A stretch of DNA of 64,000 nt from CAZAQK01 sp046344715 (GCA_046344715.1 JBKDKX010000008.1:48173-112172); one strand, 5' to 3'. Positions 1-9,010 are shown, counted from the first letter of the stretch. The notes: generated by a model from the letters alone, not told the origin. Numbers and translations: made by a program.

Positions 1-203
1 TGCCAGTTTTCGCCAAACACTTCCGGAAAAGAATCACGCATGGATTTACGCACGCGCTGGCAGGTTTGCTCGAATGTCCACGGTTCCTTGCCAACGGCTA
101 GAAAAGTTGCCGTAAGTGCATCATGAATAATCGGCCAGGTGTTTACCAGTGTGTTATCCCAGTCAAAAATAATGGCCTTGGGTTTTGGGAGTATTACCTG
201 CAT
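1..203 (-). CDS. HAD-superfamily hydrolase, N-terminal part (runs off window)
   Basis: The reverse strand from an ATG at 203 encodes MQVILPKPKAIIFDWDNTLV and continues to the window edge without a stop. The DWDNTLV stretch is haloacid dehalogenase motif I (nucleophile and acid/base aspartates, residues about 14-16), as in phosphoglycolate-phosphatase-like enzymes. The start overlaps the stop of the upstream aminotransferase gene by one base (TAATG), so it is probably the last visible member of the same operon. Substrate cannot be assigned because the cap and motifs II-IV lie outside. Confidence 0.8.
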   Translation of the reverse strand, partial: MQVILPKPKAIIFDWDNTLVNTWPIIHDALTATFLAVGKEPWTFEQTCQRVRKSMRDSFPEVFGENW

Positions 204-1066
204 TAGAATTTGAATCCTGTTTGTTTGAATATATGGTCGTTATAGATTTCCTGGAGTTTTCGGGTGATTTTCCCGGGCTTGCCTTCGCCTACGATATCCT
301 CATCAATCTTCACTACCGGCAACACATTGGCACTGGTGGAAGTGATGAATGCCTCAGCGGCAGATTTTGCTTCAGAAAGCGTAAATGCCCGCTCCTCCAC
401 TGCGATGCCAGCTTTTTTTGCAAGTGACAGCACCATCTCACGCGTGATGCCGCCAAGAATCTGCTCGCCGGTATGGTGCGTCACCAGCACATTTTTTTTG
501 GTGATAATGTACGTGTTTGACACTGCGCCCTCGGTGACGTGATTGGCATCAATCAGCCATGCCTCTCGTGCTTTGTGGGCTGAGGCTTCCTGTTTTGAAA
601 GCACATTAGCAAGTAAGGAAACTGACTTAATATCGCAACGCCCCCAGCGGATATCCGGCGCGGTTATCACCCGCACGCCATCATTGATTTCTGCGGGCTT
701 GGGGAATTTTGGTGCACACAGTGTCATCACTAAAGCCGGCGGGGTATTTTTAGGGAACACATGATCGCGTCGCGCAACCCCACGTGTCACCTGAATATAA
801 ATGCCGCCATGCTCACGGCCATTGCGCTCAATCAGCTCATCAATAATAACCTGCATGGCGCGAAGCGACATGGGTGCTGGAATAGAAAGCTCCTTCAGGC
901 TGCGTTCTAAACGTTTCAGATGCGGCGCGCCATCCAGCAATATGCGGTTATAAAATGCGATGTATTCATAGATACCATCAGCAAACTGGTATCCCCGGTC
1001 TTCAATATGGACAGCGGCCTCCATGTGATGTTCATAGCGGCCATTTACATAAGCAATATGCGGCAT
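203..1066 (-). CDS. dat: D-amino acid aminotransferase (class IV PLP enzyme)
   Basis: A 287-residue fold-type IV aminotransferase. The lysine expected to form the PLP Schiff base is K147 in CDIKSVSLLANVL, and E179 in HVTEGAVSNTY matches the cofactor-contacting glutamate. Both lie at almost the same positions as in Bacillus D-amino acid transaminase. The family interconverts D-amino acids and 2-oxo acids, classically supplying D-glutamate or D-alanine for the wall; branched-chain aminotransferase or aminodeoxychorismate lyase are the alternatives, but the N-terminal YVNGRY..VHIEDRGYQFADGIYE pattern favours Dat. It sits 6 nt after the glycosyltransferase/epimerase gene at the distal end of the rhamnose operon. 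Confidence 0.85.
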   Translation of the reverse strand: MPHIAYVNGRYEHHMEAAVHIEDRGYQFADGIYEYIAFYNRILLDGAPHLKRLERSLKELSIPAPMSLRAMQVIIDELIERNGREHGGIYIQVTRGVARRDHVFPKNTPPALVMTLCAPKFPKPAEINDGVRVITAPDIRWGRCDIKSVSLLANVLSKQEASAHKAREAWLIDANHVTEGAVSNTYIITKKNVLVTHHTGEQILGGITREMVLSLAKKAGIAVEERAFTLSEAKSAAEAFITSTSANVLPVVKIDEDIVGEGKPGKITRKLQEIYNDHIFKQTGFKF

Positions 1067-1072
1067 TATCTG

Positions 1073-2881
1073 TTAAAATCCTTCTATATCCTTGATGCCG
1101 CCACTCAGAAAAGGACGTGGGCTATAGGCAAAATCTTTCGTAGCGTCATCGTTGAAAAACATCAAATCATCATTCATGCGGTGGGCAATTTCGCCGTTGA
1201 TATGTTTACGGCGCGTAAACAGACTTGTAAGCGTCATTGCAAATGGCAGCAGTGTAGTTTTTATAATCTTCACGGGTTTTTTGCATACTGAGAAAATGCG
1301 CTCAAGCATCTGGTAGTAGGTTAGCACTTCGCCACCACTCAAATTATAACTCCGTCCATAGGTAGCAGTTACATCTGCAGCCTGAATGACGGCAATAGCG
1401 AGGTCATCCGCGTGTACAGGCTGCCTGCGGCCAAAAGCGGGCGGGTAAACCGCAAACTGGCTGTAACGATCTATGATTTTGGCAATGGTTGTGACATTCA
1501 CATCCAGCCCCACACCATAGGTCAGCGTTGGCCGGAAAATCGTCCACGCGATTTTCTTCTCATCACACAATTCGGCGATTGCTCGCTCCGCTGCAACAAG
1601 TTTGATCACCATATCCTTCTCGTAGGGATTGTGAGAAAGCGCTTTACCGAAAATAGATGTGGTGCCAAATGCAATAATGCGTTTTGCCTCAGCTTCAGCG
1701 AGTTTGGTAATAGCAGGCGGTAATGTCCATAGCGGCGCGCAATGCACTACCATATCAACAATATATCCCTGCAAGCTCAGATCAGCATCGGTCAAATCAC
1801 CTTTTATCCAGCGCAGATGCTCATGCTGGTATGGAATCGGCTCTCCACGACTGATAGCCAGCACTGCCGCTCCTTGTGCGATAAGTCGCTTTACTACGCA
1901 CAGCCCCACCTGACTGGTGGCACCCGTTACCAGTACCGTACGGCCATACCAGTCTTTTTTCTCCGTCAGCTCTGCAAGACCCGATGCCAGAATCATCAAA
2001 CGCTTGGCCGCAATACTATGCGTCATCATAGGTTTAGGGGCACCCAATACCCGTAGATTTTTCCACAATACGCGCAGTAAGAAGCGCAAGGCAAGGCACA
2101 CATCCAGCAATATCAGGAAGCCAGGCACCGAATCATCACTGTAATGTTTACGGAAATAACGCATGTATCCCCTGCCGCGATCCCATTCATCACGCGGTGT
2201 ACGGCTTCCGTTATACATATCCTGCATACAGGCAATCTGTACCGCTGGCACACACAGTATTTTCCCGTTATTCGCCCGAATACGACGGCAGAAATCAAGC
2301 CTTGCGCCAAAAGCGTAGGCCTCATCCATACCGCCAAGTTTTGCATAATCCGCACGGCGGATACACATAAACGCCGAGGGAACAAGTTCAACCTCATAGG
2401 ACTTTGCAGCATCAGCAAGGAGAGTTTGTATTTTTGGCTTAAGACTAATAGCTTCTGACAGGGCAATCTGCGGCGTTAGTGGCAGAACGCGACCTGTTTC
2501 CCGTATACTCATATCAGGATTGAGTATGACACCGCCAGCAAGCACTGCCTGCGAATCTTTTACCAGTTCTGAAGTGATAATTTTCAGAGCCTCCGGTGGC
2601 ATCAGGCAATCCGGATTCATAAACACCAGAAATTCACCTTTAGCTTCATGCACGCCAAGATTACATGCATGTGCAAAACTCGCTTTCTCTGCACCGGTAA
2701 TAATTTTGATACGTGGTTCAGTAAGCGTCATTTGTTGCAGGCGGGCAAGCATATCAAGCGGTGTACCGGTATCCACCAGTATAAGTTCCTGCAATGCTAC
2801 TTGCCTGAGCACACTTTTCATGGCGGCAAGCAACGTGTAGCCAGACTGGTTTGAGAGCATAATAACGCTGGTACTGCTCAT
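1073..2881 (-). CDS. Family 2 glycosyltransferase fused to NAD-dependent sugar epimerase/dehydratase
   Basis: Residues about 1-220 form a GT-A glycosyltransferase like rhamnosyltransferases (SVIMLSNQSGYTLLAAMKSV start, then a long predicted fold with the MNPDCLMPPEAL stretch typical of the DxD region). About residues 245-275 form a hydrophobic linker. From about residue 310 an extended SDR begins with VLVTGATSQVGLCVVKRL, a GxxGxxG-type nucleotide site. The start at 2881 was chosen because its ATG overlaps the rfbC stop as ATGA. It lies downstream of all four dTDP-rhamnose genes, so it plausibly transfers and/or modifies that sugar during O-antigen or capsule assembly. The two-domain arrangement is unusual; the canonical SDR YxxxK is not obvious (NPYEKDMV is a candidate). 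Confidence 0.75.
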   Translation of the reverse strand: MSSTSVIMLSNQSGYTLLAAMKSVLRQVALQELILVDTGTPLDMLARLQQMTLTEPRIKIITGAEKASFAHACNLGVHEAKGEFLVFMNPDCLMPPEALKIITSELVKDSQAVLAGGVILNPDMSIRETGRVLPLTPQIALSEAISLKPKIQTLLADAAKSYEVELVPSAFMCIRRADYAKLGGMDEAYAFGARLDFCRRIRANNGKILCVPAVQIACMQDMYNGSRTPRDEWDRGRGYMRYFRKHYSDDSVPGFLILLDVCLALRFLLRVLWKNLRVLGAPKPMMTHSIAAKRLMILASGLAELTEKKDWYGRTVLVTGATSQVGLCVVKRLIAQGAAVLAISRGEPIPYQHEHLRWIKGDLTDADLSLQGYIVDMVVHCAPLWTLPPAITKLAEAEAKRIIAFGTTSIFGKALSHNPYEKDMVIKLVAAERAIAELCDEKKIAWTIFRPTLTYGVGLDVNVTTIAKIIDRYSQFAVYPPAFGRRQPVHADDLAIAVIQAADVTATYGRSYNLSGGEVLTYYQMLERIFSVCKKPVKIIKTTLLPFAMTLTSLFTRRKHINGEIAHRMNDDLMFFNDDATKDFAYSPRPFLSGGIKDIEGF

Positions 2882-3438
2882 AAACCGCCCCACACAGCAG
2901 GATTTTTACAGTACGCTTTCCAGCTTTGCTGATTTTTATCGCGCTCTGAGATAACTGGATTCTTTATTGGCCATTTGATACCCAGATCTGGATCATCAAA
3001 CGCAATACCACCTTCGCCCTGCTGATTATACAGACCACTCACTTTATACATCACATCGGCAGGTTCATCGCCCAACACACAAAACCCATGTGCGAATCCG
3101 GCCGGAATCCAGAATAAAACCCCATTATCCCCCGTGAGTTCAACGGCATGATATTTACCAAATGTTGGCGAGTGTGAGCGAATATCGACCGCTACATCCC
3201 ATATACGGCCACGCGTCACACCCACCAATTTGCCCTGCGGTGGCGTGTGCTGGTAATGTAAGCCGCGCAGAATACCTGAAGCAGAACGCGAATGATTATC
3301 CTGCACAAAATCGGTGGGGAGGCCAGCCTCAGCGAAGCGCCCCGCATGATACCGCTCAACAAAGAAACCACGGCTATCACCAAACACTTTAAGTTGGATA
3401 ATTTTCAGGCCTTCAATGTCGCAATGCTTTATGTCCAT
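2878..3438 (-). CDS. rfbC: dTDP-4-dehydrorhamnose 3,5-epimerase
   Basis: A 186-residue RmlC cupin that epimerises C3 and C5 of dTDP-4-keto-6-deoxyglucose in the cytoplasm. The signature GDSRGFFVERYH is near residue 20, the catalytic base H61 lies in GILRGLHYQ, and Y131 in VMYKVSGLYN matches the catalytic acid. Length is normal for the family. It begins 26 nt inside the end of rfbD and overlaps the next gene by ATGA, indicating translational coupling. The gene order rfbB-A-D-C is one of the common arrangements. Confidence 0.97.
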   Translation of the reverse strand: MDIKHCDIEGLKIIQLKVFGDSRGFFVERYHAGRFAEAGLPTDFVQDNHSRSASGILRGLHYQHTPPQGKLVGVTRGRIWDVAVDIRSHSPTFGKYHAVELTGDNGVLFWIPAGFAHGFCVLGDEPADVMYKVSGLYNQQGEGGIAFDDPDLGIKWPIKNPVISERDKNQQSWKAYCKNPAVWGGL

Positions 3439-4321
3439 ATTTTTCTTTTATACACGCAGCCAGGCCTTCATGCCAATCAGGAAGCGACATGCCAAAAACT
3501 TTTTTTGCCTTGTTGCAATCAAGCCGTGAATTAAGCGGACGTTTTGCTGGTGTGGGATAGGAAGAGGAAGGTATCGGATACACAGCATTACACAAAATAG
3601 CAGACTCATGATGCTGCGCGTACTTCAGAATAGTCTGCGCAAATTCATGCCAATTTGTTTCGCCAGCGCCACATAAATGATAAATGCCGGAGGGAAACTG
3701 CGGCATAGCAAGAGCCGCAGAAAGTGCATCCATCGTTGCTTTTGCCAAATGCGGCGCGTAGGTCGGCGCACCTATCTGATCTGATACAATATTAAGTGAT
3801 TCACGCTCGCGAAACAGGCGCAGCATGGTATTAAAAAAATTTACTCCGTATGCATCATATACCCATGAGGTGCGGAAAATAAGATGTTTGCATCCACTGG
3901 CAATAATCGCCACTTCACCCGCCAGCTTATCTTTGCCATACTGGTTAAGTGGTGCAGGGCGCACATCTTCCGTGCGCGGCACATCACCGCTACCATCAAA
4001 CACATAATCGGTTGAATAATGCACCAGCGGCATAGTTTTGCTTGCACACCAGCTGGCAAGTTCGCCCACTGCTTCCGCATTAATTCGCGCAGATGCCTGC
4101 CTGCCCTCACCTTCAGCCTTATCTACCTGTGTATAGGCAGCCGCATTGATGACAGCATATACATCATGTCCTGCGGTAAAATTACTTAATTGTTTGGCAA
4201 TATCAGGAGATAAAAAATCCACATTTTCTATGGAAGCAACCAGCGCCGCATCACCCAGAAGTGCAGCAAGCGCGCTTCCCACCTGCCCACCTTTTCCGAG
4301 TATCAGTATTTTGCTGCTCAT
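3413..4321 (-). CDS. rfbD: dTDP-4-dehydrorhamnose reductase
   Basis: A 302-residue RmlD short-chain reductase that makes dTDP-L-rhamnose in the last step of the pathway. The nucleotide loop is ILGKGGQVGSAL near residue 8, STDYVFDG lies at 103-110, and the catalytic pair is Y128 and K132 in NQYGKDKLAGE. The start overlaps the rfbA stop by 4 nt (ATGA). Confidence 0.97.
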   Translation of the reverse strand: MSSKILILGKGGQVGSALAALLGDAALVASIENVDFLSPDIAKQLSNFTAGHDVYAVINAAAYTQVDKAEGEGRQASARINAEAVGELASWCASKTMPLVHYSTDYVFDGSGDVPRTEDVRPAPLNQYGKDKLAGEVAIIASGCKHLIFRTSWVYDAYGVNFFNTMLRLFRERESLNIVSDQIGAPTYAPHLAKATMDALSAALAMPQFPSGIYHLCGAGETNWHEFAQTILKYAQHHESAILCNAVYPIPSSSYPTPAKRPLNSRLDCNKAKKVFGMSLPDWHEGLAACIKEKYGHKALRH

Positions 4322-5196
4322 GCGGACTTATATTCAGCAAGCAACCTTGCAAGGTATTTACCATAATCGCCGCTTCCATAGCCAGTCTGCAATTTCTCAA
4401 ACTGCGCTAGATTGATGAATCCCTTGCGGTAAGCAATTTCTTCAAGGCAGGCGATTTTGATGCCCTGACGCTCTTCAATAATCTGTACAAATTGTGCCGC
4501 AGAAAGTAGTGAATCCGGGGTTCCTGTATCGAGCCATGCCACACCACGCCCCATTTGCTGCACCTTGAGTTTGCCCTGCGCGAGATATACTTTGTTTACA
4601 TCCGTGATTTCCAACTCACCACGTGCAGATGGCTTCAGCGATTTAGCAATATCCACCACCTGTTTATCATAAAAATACAAACCTGTTACCGCCAGCGAGG
4701 ATTTTGGCTGCTTGGGCTTTTCCTCAATGGAAAGTGCCTTACCGGATTTATCCATTTCCACGACGCCATAACGCTCTGGATCACGCACCGAATAAGCAAA
4801 TACCATCCCGCCATCGGTGAGTTTTGCGGCATATTCCATCATGCCGCCAATCGAGTGGCCATAAAAAATATTATCACCCAGAATGAGACAACAAGAATCA
4901 CCCGCAATGAATGATTCACCGATGATAAATGCCTGCGCGATACCTTCCGGTTTTGGCTGTTCACGGTAAGAAATGCTCATACCAAGCTGAGAACCATCTC
5001 CTAGTAGATACTTCATCATCGGCAGATCACGAGGTGTTGAAATAATCAACACGTCTTTGATTCCTGCAAGCATCAGTAGTGATAGTGGGTAATAAAGCAT
5101 AGGCTTGTCATACACCGGTAGCATCTGCTTGCTTACGGCTGTGGTCATTGGCGCCATGCGTGTGCCAGAGCCACCGGCTAGGATTATACCTTTCAT
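4318..5196 (-). CDS. rfbA: Glucose-1-phosphate thymidylyltransferase
   Basis: A 292-residue RmlA nucleotidyltransferase that forms dTDP-glucose, the committed step of dTDP-rhamnose synthesis. The N-terminal MKGIILAGGSGTRMAPMT carries the nucleotide-binding GGSGTR loop, followed by SKQMLPVYDKPMLYYPL. The start at 5196 is preferred over an in-frame ATG at 5244 because it begins exactly at the conserved N-terminus and overlaps the rfbB stop by ATGA. Confidence 0.97.
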   Translation of the reverse strand: MKGIILAGGSGTRMAPMTTAVSKQMLPVYDKPMLYYPLSLLMLAGIKDVLIISTPRDLPMMKYLLGDGSQLGMSISYREQPKPEGIAQAFIIGESFIAGDSCCLILGDNIFYGHSIGGMMEYAAKLTDGGMVFAYSVRDPERYGVVEMDKSGKALSIEEKPKQPKSSLAVTGLYFYDKQVVDIAKSLKPSARGELEITDVNKVYLAQGKLKVQQMGRGVAWLDTGTPDSLLSAAQFVQIIEERQGIKIACLEEIAYRKGFINLAQFEKLQTGYGSGDYGKYLARLLAEYKSA

Positions 5197-6215
5197 TTGC
5201 GTCCCCTCATCATGTCGCACCATGCGGTGTTGGCCAGATACCAATCCACCGTGGCTTCCATGCCTTTTTCTATAGTGTATTTACGTGTAAAGCCAATGTC
5301 GCGCTGTGCCTTGCCGTCATCAATGGCATAGCGGCGGTCATGCCCCAGCCTGTCGGTTACAAATGCTATTTGATCTGCATAGCAGCCAGAATTTTTAGGG
5401 CGCTTGGCATCAAGCAAAGCGCACAGTGTGTGTACGAGTGAAATATTTTCTACCTCGGCATCGCCGCCTAAATCATACACCTCGCCCGCTTTACCCTTTT
5501 CAAAGGCAGCTAGCACGCCTGCACTATGATCTTCCACATGGATCCAATCGCGCACGTTTTTGCCATCGCCATAAACGGGTAATTTCTTGCCTGCAAGCGC
5601 GCAGGAAATCATGTTTGGAATAAGCTTTTCAGGGTGCTGGCGTGGGCCATAATTATTGGTGCAATGGGTGGTAATGTTTGGAAGACCATAGGTTTCAAAC
5701 CATGCCCGCACCAGATGATCGGCAGACGCCTTTGAAGCGGAATAGGGTGAATTAGGTTTGATAGGTGAGTTTTCCGAGAATTTTCCCGTTGGCCCTAGTG
5801 AACCATACACTTCATCGGTTGAGACCTGCAGAAAGCGAAAAGCATTCTTTGCTGCATCAGGCAGATTCTTCCAATAGCTCAAGCTGGATTGCAGCAAATT
5901 AAATGTACCAATGATATTAGTCTGAATAAAGGCACCCGGGCCAGAAATAGAATTATCCACATGGGACTCTGCTGCAAAATTTAAGACGCCAATGGGTTTA
6001 TGCTTTGCCAACAATTGCCCAACCAGTTCGACATCCGCAATGTCACCTTCCACCAACTCCCAGCCATTTTTTATCCATTCCAAATTGGCTGGATGCCCTG
6101 CATAGGTAAGTTTATCGAGCACAATCACATTATAGTCACGCGCTACACACAGCGATACGAAGCAGCTTCCGATAAATCCGGCACCGCCGGTGACGAGTAT
6201 GGTTTTACTGGTCAT
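5193..6215 (-). CDS. rfbB: dTDP-glucose 4,6-dehydratase
   Basis: A 340-residue RmlB extended SDR converting dTDP-glucose to the 4-keto-6-deoxy sugar. The NAD loop TGGAGFIGS lies at 9-17. STDEVYG at 132-138 contains the D134/E135 dehydratase pair, and Y158/K162 in YSASKASAD is the SDR catalytic dyad. The start overlaps the end of the tonB-like gene by 4 nt, physically linking the rhamnose genes to the transducer operon. Confidence 0.97.
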   Translation of the reverse strand: MTSKTILVTGGAGFIGSCFVSLCVARDYNVIVLDKLTYAGHPANLEWIKNGWELVEGDIADVELVGQLLAKHKPIGVLNFAAESHVDNSISGPGAFIQTNIIGTFNLLQSSLSYWKNLPDAAKNAFRFLQVSTDEVYGSLGPTGKFSENSPIKPNSPYSASKASADHLVRAWFETYGLPNITTHCTNNYGPRQHPEKLIPNMISCALAGKKLPVYGDGKNVRDWIHVEDHSAGVLAAFEKGKAGEVYDLGGDAEVENISLVHTLCALLDAKRPKNSGCYADQIAFVTDRLGHDRRYAIDDGKAQRDIGFTRKYTIEKGMEATVDWYLANTAWCDMMRGRK

Positions 6216-7039
6216 TGCAATTGGAAATTAACGGGGATTAGAAATTCCAGCACCTCACCACCGGTCGGATAATCCGCAGGTGCAGCCGGTACAGGATTGG
6301 CGCGGCGAATCATATCCACCGCCGCACGGTCAAGATCTGCATGTCCAGTACTACGTTCCAGCGAATAATATTTCACATTCCCACGTCGATCAATGCGTAT
6401 ACGCACCACGGTCTCACCCTGCATACCAGCGGATTTTGCTGCATTTGGATATTGCTTGAATTTTTGAATCCACATGGAAATAAGCTGCTCATAGCGTGCC
6501 AGAACTTCTGCTTCCTTTGATGCAGAATTACTCAGCGGTGCTTGTTCAGGCTTGGCCACCGGTGTTGGTGCTGCCAGATCACGTACAAACTGGCGAGCTA
6601 CCACAGGCATTACAGGTGCTGCCGATTTCACCCCCTCACTACGCATATCAAATTTATATAATTTTTTATCCGTGGGGATTTTCACCACGTTATCAAATGC
6701 TTTATCTATAGACTTCACCACCGATTTCTCGCGTGCAGCCTCTGCTTCCTGGCTGCGCACCAGCCGTGTGATTGTGTTTTCCACCTGAGAATAATTACTG
6801 TTAGTCGGCGTTGCCAGTTTAATTTCTTCTTCTGTAAGTAAATCATCTTCAGAAAGCTTTATGTTCAACGCGCGCACAGGAATATCAATCACCTGCGTTT
6901 TCGGACTGATATGATAGATAAAAAGAGCCAGCATATGCAACGCAACCGCCGCCGCCACAGCAACCGCAAAATGATTACTGCCCAACATCTCTGCATGGCG
7001 CTGCATGGGCGAAAGAAACAGGCGGAAATTACTCGGCAT
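6212..7039 (-). CDS. tonB: TonB-family energy transducer
   Basis: A 275-residue protein with a single N-terminal membrane anchor at about residues 23-43, a long periplasmic linker, and a C-terminal TonB domain at about 185-275 (AGMQGETVVRIRIDRRGNV, then DRAAVDMIRRANPVPAAP and a final strand). The family links the proton-driven ExbB/ExbD motor to outer membrane receptors; TolA is an alternative, though the C-terminal fold pattern is TonB-like. It follows two exbD copies with an 11-nt overlap, and its stop overlaps rfbB. The linker is not strongly proline-rich, unlike E. coli TonB. Confidence 0.85.
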   Translation of the reverse strand: MPSNFRLFLSPMQRHAEMLGSNHFAVAVAAAVALHMLALFIYHISPKTQVIDIPVRALNIKLSEDDLLTEEEIKLATPTNSNYSQVENTITRLVRSQEAEAAREKSVVKSIDKAFDNVVKIPTDKKLYKFDMRSEGVKSAAPVMPVVARQFVRDLAAPTPVAKPEQAPLSNSASKEAEVLARYEQLISMWIQKFKQYPNAAKSAGMQGETVVRIRIDRRGNVKYYSLERSTGHADLDRAAVDMIRRANPVPAAPADYPTGGEVLEFLIPVNFQLQ

Positions 7040-7445
7040 GAATCACCGCCTTTGATTGCGTAACCACTGACAGATTACGCCCACCTGCTGCCTTGATGGC
7101 ATCCATCACGTCAATCACACGATTGGCAGGTACAGTGGCATCAGCCTTTACTGTTACCACCTTATTAGGATTTGCCTTCAGGTCGGGGGCAAGAATTGCC
7201 TGCATTTCTTCCATGGGAATAATTTCGTCATTCAAAATAATTTCATCATATTTCCCAAGCACGATCGACACATGCCCATCATCCACCAGCTTACCGCTTT
7301 GCGCCACGGGCGGCTCCACAGGAATAATGTCAAACTTCTCAATAGACCCAGCAAGCATAAAGAAAATCAGAAGGAATATGGTGACGTCAATCAGCGGAAT
7401 CATGCTGATGGTAATACGTTTTTTCTCATTGCGGGCAAAGTTCAT
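7029..7445 (-). CDS. exbD: ExbD/TolR-family protein (second copy)
   Basis: A 138-residue biopolymer transport protein with one transmembrane helix (about residues 15-34). The conserved proton-path aspartate is D20 in MIPLIDVTIFLLIFFM, and a periplasmic domain follows. It overlaps the preceding exbD copy by 4 nt and the tonB gene by 11 nt. With ExbB it forms the proton-motive-force motor; two different ExbD paralogues imply a heteromeric motor or a TolR-like role for one of them. Confidence 0.9.
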   Translation of the reverse strand: MNFARNEKKRITISMIPLIDVTIFLLIFFMLAGSIEKFDIIPVEPPVAQSGKLVDDGHVSIVLGKYDEIILNDEIIPMEEMQAILAPDLKANPNKVVTVKADATVPANRVIDVMDAIKAAGGRNLSVVTQSKAVIHAE

Positions 7446-7888
7446 TGCGAAGCTCCTTTCGGTGCGTCACTACCTTCCCATTTACGCACAAACAGGCTTT
7501 TGCCACCAGCAATATATACCCTGTCCATAACACTCACCAGTTGCTGCATCGTAACACCTTCAGCCGTAAGCAGCATGATTTTGGTGTTGGTATCTTTTTC
7601 AAACATACGGGTAAGTGATTTTGTAAGGTCTTCTGCATCTACAACACGTTTTCCGAGCGCCATATCACCATTGGGATGAATAAATAAATGCACCACATCC
7701 TTGCTGGCAGAGGCCTTGCCGCCCGCGGAAGGCAAAATCAACTCCAGCGATTCAATCTTCATGAATGAGGTGGTGAGCATGAAGAAAATGATGAGAATAA
7801 ACAGCACATCAATCAACGGCGTCAGATTCAGATTATCAAACGTCCGGTGCGTAGATCGTTCAAATTCAAATGTTTCGCTTACTTCCAT
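7442..7888 (-). CDS. exbD: ExbD/TolR-family protein (first copy)
   Basis: A 148-residue ExbD/TolR protein. The membrane helix at about 22-41 contains the invariant D27 in NLTPLIDVLFILIIFFML, and the periplasmic domain ends in a short hydrophilic tail. It lies 17 nt behind exbB and overlaps the second copy by 4 nt. It differs clearly in sequence from its neighbour, so this is an old duplication. Confidence 0.9.
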   Translation of the reverse strand: MEVSETFEFERSTHRTFDNLNLTPLIDVLFILIIFFMLTTSFMKIESLELILPSAGGKASASKDVVHLFIHPNGDMALGKRVVDAEDLTKSLTRMFEKDTNTKIMLLTAEGVTMQQLVSVMDRVYIAGGKSLFVRKWEGSDAPKGASQ

Positions 7889-7905
7889 GCGTAATACCCA
7901 GCGTA

Positions 7906-8712
7906 CTAATTAACCTTGTGGTATTTGGGATTGAGCATCTGAAGCGTCGTCGTTTTTTGCGGTGCCTTGCGACGCTGTTCTTCCGCCCAGCGTTCTGCGT
8001 CTTCCTTCTTTTTGCGCTCGGCTTCCAGCTGTGCAAGACGCTCTGCTTCAACACGTTTTGCTTCTTCAATCGCGTGCTGGCGCTCATTGCGGCGGAATTC
8101 ATCTTCCAGTGCCAGTATTTGTATTGAAACATCTTTCATGGTAGCGCGAACTTTCTCAATCATGCCATCAAACACATAATGGGCAGCAAGCGCCGGAATG
8201 GCCACCGCAAGACCACCCGCCGTTGTTAAGAGCGCTTCCCAGATACCGCCAGCAAGCAGTGTGGGATCAACGCGTGTACCGGAAAGACTAAGTTTGGAAA
8301 ATGAGGTAATCATACCAATCACTGTACCCATCAAACCCATGAGCGGCGCAATCGCAGAGGTCATCTCCAGCCCGCGCAGATGGGACTCCAGATAGTGAAT
8401 ATCGGCTGCGCCCACACGCATAATTTCGGCTTCTTTGCTCTTTTGTGACATCTCACGATTTGCCACGCACTCAAAGGTAACACGCATAATACGGGCGATT
8501 GGCCCCTTAGTACCTGCAAGGGTCTGGGTTGCCTTTAGCCTGTCCCCCTGTTTTATCTCACGGAGCGCAGGTTCGATAAAGCTGCGATCCAGCACATTGG
8601 CTTTACGAAACTGGATAATCTTAAAAATAATGACTGCCACCGCATAAATAGAGAGCGCAGCCAGCCCATACATAATAAAGCCACCCTTTTGAAAAATAAT
8701 AATATCCGGCAT
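7906..8712 (-). CDS. exbB: ExbB/TolQ/MotA-family proton channel with charged C-terminal extension
   Basis: A 268-residue inner-membrane protein with predicted helices near residues 12-33, 120-145 and 165-190, the usual ExbB/TolQ layout. The PLMGLMGTVIGMI stretch and the Gly/Ala-rich third helix are family hallmarks. After about residue 205 it carries a long charged region rich in E, R, K and A (REVEAERLAQLEAERKKKE-like pattern, positions about 213-250) that probably forms a cytoplasmic coiled coil; typical ExbB lacks this. It is the first gene of the operon and follows a 298-nt gene-free stretch. Confidence 0.9.
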   Translation of the reverse strand: MPDIIIFQKGGFIMYGLAALSIYAVAVIIFKIIQFRKANVLDRSFIEPALREIKQGDRLKATQTLAGTKGPIARIMRVTFECVANREMSQKSKEAEIMRVGAADIHYLESHLRGLEMTSAIAPLMGLMGTVIGMITSFSKLSLSGTRVDPTLLAGGIWEALLTTAGGLAVAIPALAAHYVFDGMIEKVRATMKDVSIQILALEDEFRRNERQHAIEEAKRVEAERLAQLEAERKKKEDAERWAEEQRRKAPQKTTTLQMLNPKYHKVN

Positions 8713-9010
8713 AATTCCCCACCCTGTTCATTATCATTAATGTGGCAGTATTTTTACTATTCTTATCCTCGTTGGTCTATAGCAAACTTACATTTTAATT
8801 CTCATTCCCATCCCGTGTCGTAGCATGGGACAAACTCCGGCGTGGGCAACAACTCACCAATCTTTATACAATCCAGAGAGTCAAGAATTGATCCTCAAGA
8901 AAATAGATAAAATGCCAGATATTTTTTACTAATAGTTATTAATTCATTAACGTGGATTTAGAACATTTTTGCTAGTGTGTGATATAGAGATTACACATCG
9001 GAGATGTTTT
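8713..9010. other. Gene-free divergent promoter region
   Basis: About 300 bases between exbB (leftward) and the small lipoprotein gene (rightward). AT-rich, with no plausible coding frame. It should hold both divergent promoters. Apart from the weak Fur-like site, no RNA gene or clear repeat is seen. Confidence 0.6.
8726..8745 (-). promoter_or_regulatory. Possible Fur-like box upstream of exbB
   Basis: On the minus strand this reads CCACATTAATGATAATGAAC. The core AATGATAATGA resembles half of the Fur consensus (GATAATGATAATCATTATC), but the second half is poor. ExbB-ExbD-TonB operons are often iron-regulated, which is why it is recorded. Weak evidence. Confidence 0.25.
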
